64,000 bases of DNA, taken from NCBI RefSeq assembly GCF_963676855.1, contig NZ_OY781460.1, forward strand, positions 2,271,520-2,335,519, in the 5' to 3' direction. The DNA is from an uncultured Anaeromusa sp. Its GTDB lineage: Bacteria > Bacillota > Negativicutes > Anaeromusales > Anaeromusaceae. Below are positions 46,600 to 56,462 of the stretch, one piece after another (position 1 is the stretch's first letter; each line of letters opens with the position of its first letter). The notes under the pieces are model-generated. The model saw nothing but the letters and a program-made list of their open reading frames with translations. It made no database searches and was not told where the DNA came from. A program made the translations under genes and the position numbers.

Positions 46600-46774
46600 G
46601 TTGCTTCCACCTCCGCAGTTCTCGGAGAACCAAAAGGAAAATCTGGAGGAGAAGATAGATGATGGTAATTATGGAGACCCAATCGGGTATTGAGATACCG
46701 AAGACCGGATTAGCGGAACTTACAGCAATCCCCGGAACAGTTCTGGTTATCTCCAGTTTTGCTTCATTATCCAC
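46589..46774 (-). CDS. Class II holin, T7 gp17.5-like
   Basis: 61 residues from a GTG at 46774, with GGAGGTGGCTG upstream. The segment NPVFGISIPDWVSIITIIY then LLLQIFLLVLRELRRWKQR matches the layout of T7 holin gp17.5 (FFGLSLNEWFYVAAIAYTVVQ ... DWKK): one hydrophobic helix and a basic tail. It overlaps the previous gene by 8 bases. Longer in-frame starts would extend into that gene. Confidence 0.75.
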   Translation of the reverse strand: MDNEAKLEITRTVPGIAVSSANPVFGISIPDWVSIITIIYLLLQIFLLVLRELRRWKQRGS

Positions 46775-47075
46775 CAGCCACCTCCAGGATTGCTTTCTTC
46801 CATTCCTCACGGATTGCCAGGAGACTCGCATGGTTGATTGTAGGGACCCCAGCGGTGGTTAGCTTGATAGCTTGCTCCCGGACTTTCCCGGAGTATTCCG
46901 CATTGATAGAATCATATGAACGCTGACGGATTACCGCAGGGGCTTCCGTAGGTTCCCAAGAGGCTTCCACGGGGGTGTACCCTTTAGAGATAGCTTCTTG
47001 AGGGTCTATATAGGTATAGCCTAGATCTTGTGCGGATACCTTGCGATTATTGAGGATATCCTTGAAGTATTGCAT
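46767..47075 (-). CDS. Protein downstream of tail fibre, possible fibre-assembly chaperone
   Basis: 102 residues from ATG at 47075 (MQYFKDILNNRKV), beginning 4 bases after the tail fibre stop. C-terminal half is helical (AGVPTINHASLLAIREEWKKAILE). Small proteins after tail-fibre genes are often assembly chaperones, which is the main reason for the call. A longer frame would extend into the fibre gene. Confidence 0.5.
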   Translation of the reverse strand: MQYFKDILNNRKVSAQDLGYTYIDPQEAISKGYTPVEASWEPTEAPAVIRQRSYDSINAEYSGKVREQAIKLTTAGVPTINHASLLAIREEWKKAILEVAGG

Positions 47076-47079
47076 TTCC

Positions 47080-49665
47080 TTAAGCAACGTCAGGCACCTC
47101 CTCTTCTGGCTCAAGGCAAGTCCATTCTGGTTGTACATAAGCAGGAGAAAGCCAAGTAGCTTCACTAACGGCCCACCCGCCTGTTCCTAAATAACAGCCT
47201 ACCTTTCCATTAACTGCTACGTTTGACTGTGCACCATAGCTGGTTGTCGTAGTGTTAAAGTAAGGGTGACAGCGCATTCTTCTGGTCCCAATAGAATCTA
47301 TAGCAGTAAACCATATTAGATCATAAGCGGCATTATTACCAAAGGGGGAAGCAAACTGTACAGAGGCTTGAGACGCTACAACGGCGGCTTTATAATCTTG
47401 AATTACCCTGCGATTTCCTCCAGCAGCCCCTTCTCGTCTCGCCCATTGCCATTCTGCGTCATTGTAGCTGATAGTTGTAGCCGTGGTACGAAACATTCCC
47501 AAAGAAATACTTCCCGTTGGGACAAGAGACGCTAGATTTTTGCGCGTAGCTTTTGGAGCATATCCATTAATAACCATTTCTGCTACGTACGTTCCATGCC
47601 CTCCGGTTACTGCTGAATCTACAAGGTAGGCTACAATACGCTTATACTTAGTGGTTCCTGCATAGCTCAGTGTAATGCTATCACTTCCCACGTTGGAGGA
47701 CACGTTTTTGGTATCCAAGATGTCGTAAGTAGCTCCATTATCATTCGAACCTCGTAAAGTGATTGTGACTGAGACTCCGGAGGAAGAGAACCCATATTCA
47801 GTGCTACCTTTTAGCGTAACCGAAGACACTTGTACGGGCACTTCAAAATCCTTACCAATCCATGCGGTGTATGCCGCTGTTCCTTGTGATGGATAGCACG
47901 CCCCTTGGGCGGATGTTTGAGAAGTAATACCATCAAAGGCTACTGCTATCCCACCGCTGGATGTCATATTACCAACTGGATAACCAATAGTAATCTGAGA
48001 AATTATTCCATCACTGTTAGCAGTAAATCCATCCCAGCATACAGGAAATAGAAGTTTCGCAGCTTTTTCTGTAATTTCTAGGCGTGTCCTCCATTGCTTT
48101 CTGTATTCCAGATAATGGATAGCGCCTACAGTTCCTGGATAACTAGAATTGATTTCACGGAAAATTGCAAGAGTGCCCGCAAGGGACCATGTGCCATATA
48201 ATCCCGTATAGATATTAAAGCCGTTAACATATACAACAGCATTGCCACTATATAACCCTACAGCAAACTCATACTCTCCCCCAGTCACTACAGTAAAACC
48301 CGTGTCCGCTATAGTTGTCATATCAAAAACCACTATGTTCCCGGTAGCATTGATCCCTATTTGAAATCCATATTTAGTAGCTGCAGCAGAACCTATCCAG
48401 ATAATACCTTGATACGTTCCTAACGTTCCTGCTGTATAGCTGAACTCCCAGCAGAAGTCAGAATTCCCCGTGGTGGCATTTGTGTTGTTAGACGTATTAT
48501 ATCCATTTCCTACACCTCCACCACCTTTCACCACATCTTTTCCATAAAGTCCGGGGATAGTGGATCCTAATGTGCCAGCCTTAACTAAAGGATTGACTAC
48601 CGCTATTGTACTCTTTCCGTAAGCCTGGTTAGGAATAGAAGCAGACCCATCCAACTCCCAGAAACCGATTGTGTTGTTATCTACAAAGTCCAAAGGAGAA
48701 GCATTTAGCAAAGTACCTCTAGTTCCGCTTTCGTCAATCGTGAACAGTCCTCTGCGTTTTGCCGGGAGTGTCTGCACATCCCCAGCGGCTTTCTTGTAGA
48801 GCTTCCGACGAATGACGCTTTCGATAAACCCATGCGTCATATCAAGACCACTGACAGAAGTCACCTTCCCACCCTTCACAATGTGATTGGGTAGGTTTAT
48901 AAGACCTCCATTAGCTGTTGCGATATTCGCAGAGATAGCCGCTGCGGTCTCAGAAGCCTTGGCGTTATCTTCGGATACCTTGGCGTTATCCTCGGAGATT
49001 TCTGCGACGTTCGCTGAGGCTAGGGCTTCGGAAGCTTTGGTGACTGCTTGAGACGCTGAGGTCCCTGCGTTGGTCTCTGAGGTTTTCGCTGCAGTCTCAG
49101 AAGCCTTGGCAGCTAGTTCAGAGGCTTTGCTGTTGGTCTCTGAGGTTTTCGCTGCAGTCTCAGAAGCCTTGGCAGCTAGTTCAGAGGCTTTGCTATTGGT
49201 CTCTGAGGTCCTGCTGTTCGTCTCTGAGGTTTTCGCTGCAGTTTCTGAGAGAGCCGCTGCATTCTTGGAAGCTAAGGCATCATTAGCCGCTTGAGCAGCC
49301 TGAGCAGCCGCCTCTGTAGAATCATTTTGGACTGCATCTGTGACCTCTTCTTGTATATGCAACATCTGTGCCTGCTGGAGGGTGAGGTCATTCGCGAGGA
49401 ATACTGAGGCATCCACCCAGGAGACAAGAGGGTCTGTTGCGGTTTCCCTTTTGATCTTAAGTTGAGTTCCTGGGGGTAGGGAGGTTGTCAGAATAGCCTC
49501 CATTTGCGAGGTAATACTATAATCAGTGAGGTAGTTTAAGGCCACCTCATTCCCCCCGGCATATACTTTAATAAAACCAGCGCGGAGGAAAGGAATCCCG
49601 AAATTGAATGTTGTTTGACCTGCAAGGGTCGTAAAGGTTCGAATTGTTTTAAAAGATTTAGCCAA
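47080..49665 (-). CDS. Tail fibre protein (T7 gp17-like N-terminus)
   Basis: 861 residues, TTG start with AGAGG upstream. Residues 1-105 match the T7 tail-fibre N-terminal tail-attachment domain (TFNFGIPFLRAGFIKVY). About 110-250 is an Ala/Ser/Thr/Glu coiled coil with exact repeats. Residues about 400-510 look like a concanavalin/LamG-type sandwich; about 575-700 resemble a discoidin-type (F5/8) carbohydrate-binding domain (AFDGITSQ, WIGKDFEVPVQVSSVTLKGS, ITLRGSNDNGATYDIL). The C-terminal end GGWAVSEATWLSPAYVQPEW is fibre-tip-like. Confidence 0.88.
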   Translation of the reverse strand: MAKSFKTIRTFTTLAGQTTFNFGIPFLRAGFIKVYAGGNEVALNYLTDYSITSQMEAILTTSLPPGTQLKIKRETATDPLVSWVDASVFLANDLTLQQAQMLHIQEEVTDAVQNDSTEAAAQAAQAANDALASKNAAALSETAAKTSETNSRTSETNSKASELAAKASETAAKTSETNSKASELAAKASETAAKTSETNAGTSASQAVTKASEALASANVAEISEDNAKVSEDNAKASETAAAISANIATANGGLINLPNHIVKGGKVTSVSGLDMTHGFIESVIRRKLYKKAAGDVQTLPAKRRGLFTIDESGTRGTLLNASPLDFVDNNTIGFWELDGSASIPNQAYGKSTIAVVNPLVKAGTLGSTIPGLYGKDVVKGGGGVGNGYNTSNNTNATTGNSDFCWEFSYTAGTLGTYQGIIWIGSAAATKYGFQIGINATGNIVVFDMTTIADTGFTVVTGGEYEFAVGLYSGNAVVYVNGFNIYTGLYGTWSLAGTLAIFREINSSYPGTVGAIHYLEYRKQWRTRLEITEKAAKLLFPVCWDGFTANSDGIISQITIGYPVGNMTSSGGIAVAFDGITSQTSAQGACYPSQGTAAYTAWIGKDFEVPVQVSSVTLKGSTEYGFSSSGVSVTITLRGSNDNGATYDILDTKNVSSNVGSDSITLSYAGTTKYKRIVAYLVDSAVTGGHGTYVAEMVINGYAPKATRKNLASLVPTGSISLGMFRTTATTISYNDAEWQWARREGAAGGNRRVIQDYKAAVVASQASVQFASPFGNNAAYDLIWFTAIDSIGTRRMRCHPYFNTTTTSYGAQSNVAVNGKVGCYLGTGGWAVSEATWLSPAYVQPEWTCLEPEEEVPDVA
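49070..49195. repeat. 63-bp tandem repeat in the tail fibre gene
   Basis: Two identical 63-base copies (49070-49132 and 49133-49195), with partial third copies on both sides (SETAAK and TSETN units). They encode 21-residue coiled-coil units of the fibre shaft. Exact identity implies recent duplication. Confidence 0.9.
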
Positions 49666-49690
49666 ACGTTGGCCTCTATTCTCCTTGGTT

Positions 49691-52600
49691 CTAATTGACT
49701 CGTTTTTCCGGTAATTTACTGTTATCTTTCACGTACTGCTGAATAAGCAGCATCGGAATAAAGTTTCGAAGTGGGAGGTTATTCATAACATTTTGAAGGT
49801 CTCTTTTGTCGGCTTTGGCGCGCGCAAGATCGTAGAGAGACCCGACACCTTTCCCCATATCCACAAGGCTTCCTACAGCCGGGACCTGTTGTGCCGCTCG
49901 ACCGACTTTTTCGTCCCACGTAAGTTCTCGCTGAGGTTTGATAACGTCCGCATTTACAGAGGTTCTGAAGGTTCCTGAACCTGTAGCCGCTTCATAAATG
50001 TCTGTACCAAAGGAGACTGCTGCGCCTGCGGTGGACCTTAAGAAACCCGCCATAATGACGTTGCGATTTGTTAGGCGGTCCTTGAGGTATTGATCACGCT
50101 TCCCTTTATCGGTTGGGTAGTACGCCCATGCTCTCCCATAAGTCAAACCACTATAAACCAACATGTTTCCAGCGATTGAATAAAGGAGGGAAAGGACTCC
50201 ATCAAGTTCCCTGTGTGTCATAATTCGCGCAATCTGGGAATTCATAACCTTCATAGAGAAATCTTTGAATTGGAACAAAAGGCGCATCTGGGGACTAGCA
50301 CTTGCAAGCACTGAGCGGTTGCCTATGGTATGTTGGGTAACTGCGGACTGCACCACGTTGTCGATGTAGGTCTTGAAGCGCCAATATGTGGCAGGGTTTT
50401 CCTCTATCCATTTGTTAATATCCAAGGTCCCTCCCTCGGAATACTTGAGGATGTCCGCTTTCAAAACCTCTGCGTCACTTATACCTGCCGCCTTAAGTTT
50501 GGCTGACGAGAAAGGTTTTCTCAAGAGACCGCCCACCTCCTCACCTGAGGCCCACTTAAGGGAGTCGATAAGGGCCTCCTGACGTGCCCCGCGAATCATG
50601 AGGTCTGTTAGGCGGGTTAACTGAGAGGCGCTGGAGGTCACCCTACCGGCTAAGTTTGTGACACTTTGAAGACCATCTAAAGCAGAGGCCCACTTGCTTC
50701 CACCTTGCATAGCCTCAGAGTACCCACGACTCCTAAAATCGGTCTTCCACATGTAACGCTCGGTATTTTCTCCGAACATTTGACGCTCTGCAGTGCGGAC
50801 CATCTCAGCACCGTCCTTAGAGAATCGAAGGGCTTGAATAGAATGCGCTACATCTGGAACAATGTGGGTTAAACATTTCCAACCAACGGACCCCATTGCG
50901 CCAAAGGCTTCTGCTATTTGATTAATACCAAACATTGCACCATTCTTTGCATAGGTTAAGGAGCGTATGGTATTACAGAGTTGGGCTGTAAGTGTGTTAG
51001 AGTCTTTAAACCGTGACACACCTCTGATTTCATTTATCCCTTGTTCCCACCCTTCGAGAATTCTCCGGGCTTCCTGCGGTGCCATTCGGTCATACTCCAC
51101 TGCATGCTTTAAGGCGGACGTAATTTCCGCAGTGACTGTGCGAAGATCATCAAGACCGTTGAATTTGTTGTGGAGGGCTAATTCTCCAGAAGCGCGGTCT
51201 ATGGAGGAGGGAATAATTCTATCAAGGTCCGTGCTTCTGAGTGTCTTATCAAAAGAGAATTCCTCTCCCCAAGGAGTGTGTAGAACACCTGAGGTGTCTA
51301 AAGGGTAACGATTAGACATAAAACCCTCAGCACCTAGGTGGTCCCACGCAGAAGAACCTTTAAGGAGCGCAATATTGGAAAGGTTCTGATCGCCTATACC
51401 CATTGCCCATTTCTTGGCATAGTCTTGAACTTGCGCCTCAACCATCTCAGGGGTTATGATTTTTTGCCCTGGTTCGTCAAAAAGTGTCCCTTGGTTTATA
51501 GCCTTTGCTTTAGAGTCCTCAGCTTTCCAAAGTGCCTCAAGTTCCATCTCTCGTTTTATGGCATCCCTCTTAGCGAAAGCCTTATAGTAATCCTCAAGAA
51601 AAGCAACGCCTTTCTCAGGGCCTACTTTAGACATAAAATTTGTCCATTTGTCATCACTCACCCGCCGCCATAGTTCGTCATGCATCTGCTCCCACTCAGG
51701 GCGTATTACATTGTGATCTGCAGAAAGACCAAAGATTTCACCGGACTTCTTCCCGAAGGTAATCTGTTTATCCCTGAGTTTTTTCAGAGCATCCACAGCC
51801 TCAAGGACTTCCGAAGGCCAACCTTCAGTGATTCCACCGGCAATGTTTTTTCCGTGTATTTGGTTGTATGCTTCGGAGACCGCCTCATTAAAAGCGTCCA
51901 ACCGTTCTGTATTAACTACCCCAGCCTTTCCTAGGTACTTCTCACGGGCAACTAAGAAATTGTTATAGTGTGGAAGTAGTTGATTTTTGAAGAATTCCTT
52001 CTGCTTTTCCACTGTGATGGGCATGGCCTCTGAAGGGCGCTCTCGCAATCTAGCGTCCTCGAATAAGTCCATAGCATATTCCCTCGCTTTTCGCACAGGG
52101 GACCACCGCAGTAGCCCTTGTGGGGTTTGGAAGAATCCACCAGCTTCCGCCTTCTTTGAAATCCAACCACTCACACCCTTAGGACGTACCACATCGAGAA
52201 TGTTATGGAGGACATCAGGATTCGCTGCGGATTCTGCAGAATACTTAAGACCACCTACAATTGCACTCCCATCAGGAAGCAGGCTGTAACCTCTAGTCTT
52301 ATCCAATTCATTTTGCACTGCACGTGAGGCAAAATCTCGAAGGTCGTCATTCGTCATCCCTTCAGTTCCGCGCATTTTATTGAAGACGTACCGGGCTTGC
52401 TTAAGAATCCTATTTCCTTCCTGGTCGGCGTTCGTCTCAATCCAATGACCTAAAACTTCCGACCAATCACCAGAACCTTGGGCTTTCGTTATGGCCTCCC
52501 TCCAAGAATCATCAGGTTTGTTCATTTTTTTCTCAACAGCATCTTTTAACTGCTTCAGCGCCCTGGGGTCCGCATTAGCAAGACCTCCATGTACACCTAC

Positions 52601-54124
52601 TTCATGCGCTATCAGGTTATCTATATTGGTATCCGCTGCGAGGTTGGAGGTGTTCAGAACAGTTATTCCCTCATCTGGACTATGGAAGGCTTTAAGAGTC
52701 GCCAGTTTCTCTGTAGGTATCCCCAAGCGACCTGCAACCTTCGCTAAGGTTTCCCCATTAACAGCCAACAACTTTCCCGATGCTGCAAGTTCAGACGCTG
52801 TAGTATTTCCTAAGGCATCTATGGATTGTGGGTTGTGATATTCCTTTAAAACGTTTTCAACGCCTTCTATTTCCCCAGGAGCCTCCAAGCCTAGCGTTTT
52901 TGCAACCGCAGATTTTTGGAGACCATCAAGGGAACTCTGCATCTTTGCTGCACCCCTGTAACGAGAGAATGCACCTAAGGCATCTCCAAAAAGAGCGAAC
53001 CCACTCCCAGCAAAAGCACCCATCATGGCTAACGTTTCATAATCCTGTTGGTATCCCCCTTGGTCCTCCCTGAGTTTTCCCATGCCTGTGAAGAGACCAG
53101 CCTGTAAAGCGGCGGCCTCTCCATACCTCATGAGAGTCTGAGGAGCAACGCCAGAGAGGGCCTTAGGTCCAAGCCTTGCAATGGTCCCCAGAACATTAGA
53201 ATACCCCAGGAATGGTGCGGCTAACTTAGCACCTACTTTCCCACCAAAAGACACTGCACCCATCGGGAGGAGAATGGTGGGGTCTGTTAAAGTTGCCGCA
53301 AGGAGACCCGCAGCAAACCCAGGGACCTTCTGAAAGAGAGACCCTTGGAATTCCTCAATTCGTGCCTCACGTGCTGCATCGTCTTGTTTACGTTGAATCA
53401 TTCGGTCCAACTCAGCACGGGACCCAGCGTTAACTAAGGCCCACCTTTGGGCTGTTGGGTCTCCAGGGAGGGCTTTTGCAACATACTGAATGAGGTCGTT
53501 ATCAACAACCAAAGGTGGTTCTGTAGCCATACCAGACCCACCCATAGCGTTTCTCACAGCCATACCTACAGGAGACTCATATATTCCTTTGGTGAACTGG
53601 TCCTGTACATTTTCCCATACTGAGGGGGCTGTAGGGGGTAAAGCCTCGCTACCTGGAGTGGCTCCATAAGAATTCTGGTGGACATTCCCCCATAAAGCGG
53701 TTCCTTGGTTTGGTTTACCAGCGTGACCTAAGGCGGACCTAATGTATTCCCTTACACTGGGTTCGTCTCCAGCACCTTGTGGTGCATCCCAAGAATAATG
53801 TCCATCCCCGCTCATTGCATCAGGAGCACCCTGCGCCCACCTAGCGCCGTTTGTGGGTCCTGCATACCACGCAGCTAAGGCACCTTCAGGACCATAGGCA
53901 TTAAAGTATTCCTTTAACTTATGTTTCGCCACAGCGTCTTGCGTTGCGGGGTCGGAAAAATTCCCCACCTGGCCTAATGCCTCTGTACTCCAGGACTCCC
54001 AATTATCAGGCATGATCTGGAAGCGTCCTCTTGCTCCTGTCCGGGCATTGACTGCTTCATAGTTTCCCTCAGCAGAGCCAGATTCTTGAGCAGAGACTGC
54101 GCGGTAAAATGTTTCGAAATCCAC
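49691..54124 (-). CDS. Giant internal virion protein with transglycosylase (T7 gp16-like)
   Basis: 1477 residues. N-terminal SLT lytic transglycosylase (about 1-110): catalytic Glu14 in AQESGS, then RGRFQIMPDNWE and PEGALAAWYAG. The remainder is long, helical and mostly without recognisable domains, including a hydrophobic region near 260-285 (PTILLPMGAVSFGG). T7 gp16 degrades peptidoglycan and forms the DNA-ejection conduit. GTG start at 54124 with AAAGGAG. Third gene after TTB, as in T7. Confidence 0.9.
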   Translation of the reverse strand: MDFETFYRAVSAQESGSAEGNYEAVNARTGARGRFQIMPDNWESWSTEALGQVGNFSDPATQDAVAKHKLKEYFNAYGPEGALAAWYAGPTNGARWAQGAPDAMSGDGHYSWDAPQGAGDEPSVREYIRSALGHAGKPNQGTALWGNVHQNSYGATPGSEALPPTAPSVWENVQDQFTKGIYESPVGMAVRNAMGGSGMATEPPLVVDNDLIQYVAKALPGDPTAQRWALVNAGSRAELDRMIQRKQDDAAREARIEEFQGSLFQKVPGFAAGLLAATLTDPTILLPMGAVSFGGKVGAKLAAPFLGYSNVLGTIARLGPKALSGVAPQTLMRYGEAAALQAGLFTGMGKLREDQGGYQQDYETLAMMGAFAGSGFALFGDALGAFSRYRGAAKMQSSLDGLQKSAVAKTLGLEAPGEIEGVENVLKEYHNPQSIDALGNTTASELAASGKLLAVNGETLAKVAGRLGIPTEKLATLKAFHSPDEGITVLNTSNLAADTNIDNLIAHEVGVHGGLANADPRALKQLKDAVEKKMNKPDDSWREAITKAQGSGDWSEVLGHWIETNADQEGNRILKQARYVFNKMRGTEGMTNDDLRDFASRAVQNELDKTRGYSLLPDGSAIVGGLKYSAESAANPDVLHNILDVVRPKGVSGWISKKAEAGGFFQTPQGLLRWSPVRKAREYAMDLFEDARLRERPSEAMPITVEKQKEFFKNQLLPHYNNFLVAREKYLGKAGVVNTERLDAFNEAVSEAYNQIHGKNIAGGITEGWPSEVLEAVDALKKLRDKQITFGKKSGEIFGLSADHNVIRPEWEQMHDELWRRVSDDKWTNFMSKVGPEKGVAFLEDYYKAFAKRDAIKREMELEALWKAEDSKAKAINQGTLFDEPGQKIITPEMVEAQVQDYAKKWAMGIGDQNLSNIALLKGSSAWDHLGAEGFMSNRYPLDTSGVLHTPWGEEFSFDKTLRSTDLDRIIPSSIDRASGELALHNKFNGLDDLRTVTAEITSALKHAVEYDRMAPQEARRILEGWEQGINEIRGVSRFKDSNTLTAQLCNTIRSLTYAKNGAMFGINQIAEAFGAMGSVGWKCLTHIVPDVAHSIQALRFSKDGAEMVRTAERQMFGENTERYMWKTDFRSRGYSEAMQGGSKWASALDGLQSVTNLAGRVTSSASQLTRLTDLMIRGARQEALIDSLKWASGEEVGGLLRKPFSSAKLKAAGISDAEVLKADILKYSEGGTLDINKWIEENPATYWRFKTYIDNVVQSAVTQHTIGNRSVLASASPQMRLLFQFKDFSMKVMNSQIARIMTHRELDGVLSLLYSIAGNMLVYSGLTYGRAWAYYPTDKGKRDQYLKDRLTNRNVIMAGFLRSTAGAAVSFGTDIYEAATGSGTFRTSVNADVIKPQRELTWDEKVGRAAQQVPAVGSLVDMGKGVGSLYDLARAKADKRDLQNVMNNLPLRNFIPMLLIQQYVKDNSKLPEKRVN

Positions 54125-54141
54125 TGTGTCTACTCCTTTCG

Positions 54142-56442
54142 TTAATCAACAAAGAATATTTGAGTTGGTTCATTAGGTGGGTCGTTTTGGGCACGTTGGG
54201 CCATGATCTCAGCGAGGGTTGGAGGTGCTGGCGTATTCTCTTGTGCCTTCTGCGCTCTCCATTCTTGTTGTTGTGCCACATAAAATGCTATATCGTTCAT
54301 GGTGTAGGGCTGTTGCTGAATCCCTCCACCTGCAGACATCACTATAGTTTTCGTTTGTGGTTGGTAAGTGATCGTGGAATTAAGAGTACCGGTTTGAGAT
54401 TCAAAATCCGCCCTAAGGGCATCTAAAGCAAGCTTCCCATATTTCACCTTATCTTCAGGGTTTACTGCAACCATATCAAAAAAGTTGAAAGGAATTAAGG
54501 TATCCCCATAGGCACCATAATGATTCTTCAAAACTTCCTCTGTAGAGGCTCTTGCGGTTGCATCATCTAAGCCTGCGGCCTTTAAAAAGAGAATATTGGT
54601 CTCCGCAAGTTCCGAAAGGTAGGCGTTCACGTTACTTGAGGTATTACCTCCGGTACTCGCTCCGTCTAACGTTGGAAAATCTGTGATAGGTGCGTTAAGG
54701 AGGTCCTTGCGAATTGTTGAACCTTGCGCCTCTTTCCATGAGGTATCTCCAAGACGCTCCCGGCCTATCGCATATTTAGACAAACCGGCTGCATAGTCCC
54801 CACCTGAGGAATCCGCAAGGTTTTGAATAAGACCGGCCTCCACAGACAACTCAGACCCAAAGGCCTTCTGGAAGAGTGTGGGGCTTGTCCGATACCACTT
54901 AAGGGTGGAGAGGGTAGGTTCGTTTGCATTCACCCAACCTTCCGGGTCCGTCTCGATTTCCTTTGCGTTGACTCCATTAATTGCATTCCTGAATTGATTC
55001 TTTACGCTTTCCTGAAACTGAGAGAACCCAGGGAAGGCAATTGTTTGGATGGTCTGCATCATCTTTTGATCATCGGAAAGGTCCTGCCTGGACTGAATCT
55101 TTCCCACCTCATTGACGCAGATTGCCGTGAGTGTGGCTTGGTCATAAGGAACACTTTTGGTGTACGTTCGCCCATTCTCATCGGTCTCTGTGACGCTGAT
55201 CTTAGGGAGGTCCCCTGGTCCAGTTGCTACCCTATTTCCGCCTACATCGAACAGACCATTCACACGCCATGCTGCTAACTGGTTCATAACATTAGGGACA
55301 ATTTGAGCATTCGCTGACTGTTGTGCCTGCGCTCTCAAGGCCTGCGCCTGGAGTCTCTTCTGTTCCGCCGTGTAGTAGTCCCATGCAGGTTGTCGGAAGT
55401 TGGTCATCGTTTCAAAGAAATCCGGTTCGGTCTTCTGGAGGTTCGCGAAGTAGGCGTTCTGTTGTGCATGGTTCATACTGCGGAGTTTCTCACGGTCTGC
55501 GGAGACTCGCTCCCCGAAGAGGTTAGCTGTCCTTTGGTTGGCAAGTTTGTATAGTGGGTTCATATCTAATAACCCACCCTCACCACCTATTTTTACAGGG
55601 GTTCCGTCGGGCTGCGTCCCTACTTGAATGTCTGCCAGTTTGGTCAAAACAGAGGCTTTCCCTGGACCTATAGCAAAATCCTGAAGGGCTTCTTTAACTA
55701 GATCAATTCGAGAAGTCGGGTCCATCCAAGTAATCCGGGCCGCATTCATGGTATCTTGAAACTTCTTAAGGAAATCATCTTCAGACATTCCGTTGAAATC
55801 CCTGACTAGTGCTGTGAGATTTGCAGAGGTAGTTCCTTTAGCAATCGCTTGAAACTCTTTCGCTTGCTCCTGGCGTTGTTCACTGGCAACCATTAGAGAA
55901 TTGGCGAGTTTCTTCTCATCGAATCCTTGGAGGAAAGCCTCAGAATTCGTGGTGGTGTCCATGTAGTTAGCCTGACGCTCCGCGATGAACTTCTCATAGC
56001 GCTGTACTTCTTCTTGGGGGGTCTTCACTTTCGGTTGGGTTGCTCGCCAGGTTTGATATTCGTCCGCCGCTTGGGTCCCTAGATAAGTCCCTCGCATGTG
56101 TTCTACTGTCGATACTGCATAAGGATTATCCTGAAGGTCCATGCCGGGTACAGCTGTACCGATCATGTCGATAGCGTTCAATTTGTGCATGTTTTCGTCA
56201 GTCTGACCTTGGACAATCTGTTGCGCTGCATAGACACCATATTTTTGTTGACGTTTTTCTGCATCCGCATTTGCTTGCTCCAAGGTTGCACTTGCAAGAC
56301 CTAGTGCTCTCCCAAGGTCTTGTAATCCACCACCTTCAGACGGTGTGAAGGTAGGTGTAGCAAGGTGCATAGCTGTAGCACCGAGTTCGGATTCATATGG
56401 ATTTGTAGCAAGTGATTGAGAAACAATATCCGGTTTTGACAT
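54142..56442 (-). CDS. Internal virion protein (T7 gp15-like)
   Basis: 766 residues, helical, no signal peptide, few hydrophobic segments. Identified by position (between the 201- and 1477-residue virion proteins) and by size (T7 gp15 is 747). In T7 it forms part of the periplasmic ejection tunnel. AAGGAGG lies upstream of the ATG at 56442. Confidence 0.8.
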   Translation of the reverse strand: MSKPDIVSQSLATNPYESELGATAMHLATPTFTPSEGGGLQDLGRALGLASATLEQANADAEKRQQKYGVYAAQQIVQGQTDENMHKLNAIDMIGTAVPGMDLQDNPYAVSTVEHMRGTYLGTQAADEYQTWRATQPKVKTPQEEVQRYEKFIAERQANYMDTTTNSEAFLQGFDEKKLANSLMVASEQRQEQAKEFQAIAKGTTSANLTALVRDFNGMSEDDFLKKFQDTMNAARITWMDPTSRIDLVKEALQDFAIGPGKASVLTKLADIQVGTQPDGTPVKIGGEGGLLDMNPLYKLANQRTANLFGERVSADREKLRSMNHAQQNAYFANLQKTEPDFFETMTNFRQPAWDYYTAEQKRLQAQALRAQAQQSANAQIVPNVMNQLAAWRVNGLFDVGGNRVATGPGDLPKISVTETDENGRTYTKSVPYDQATLTAICVNEVGKIQSRQDLSDDQKMMQTIQTIAFPGFSQFQESVKNQFRNAINGVNAKEIETDPEGWVNANEPTLSTLKWYRTSPTLFQKAFGSELSVEAGLIQNLADSSGGDYAAGLSKYAIGRERLGDTSWKEAQGSTIRKDLLNAPITDFPTLDGASTGGNTSSNVNAYLSELAETNILFLKAAGLDDATARASTEEVLKNHYGAYGDTLIPFNFFDMVAVNPEDKVKYGKLALDALRADFESQTGTLNSTITYQPQTKTIVMSAGGGIQQQPYTMNDIAFYVAQQQEWRAQKAQENTPAPPTLAEIMAQRAQNDPPNEPTQIFFVD

Positions 56443-56462
56443 TTATAGTTACCTCCTTTCTT

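Noticed and set aside
49070..49294. + strand frame antisense to the tail fibre repeats
   Set aside because: Low-complexity shadow (VSEVFAAVSEA repeats) of the coiled-coil coding repeats.
52491..52838. Long + strand frames within 50,000-56,000 opposite the virion protein genes
   Set aside because: They are shadows of the gp15- and gp16-like genes; no ribosome sites or family features.
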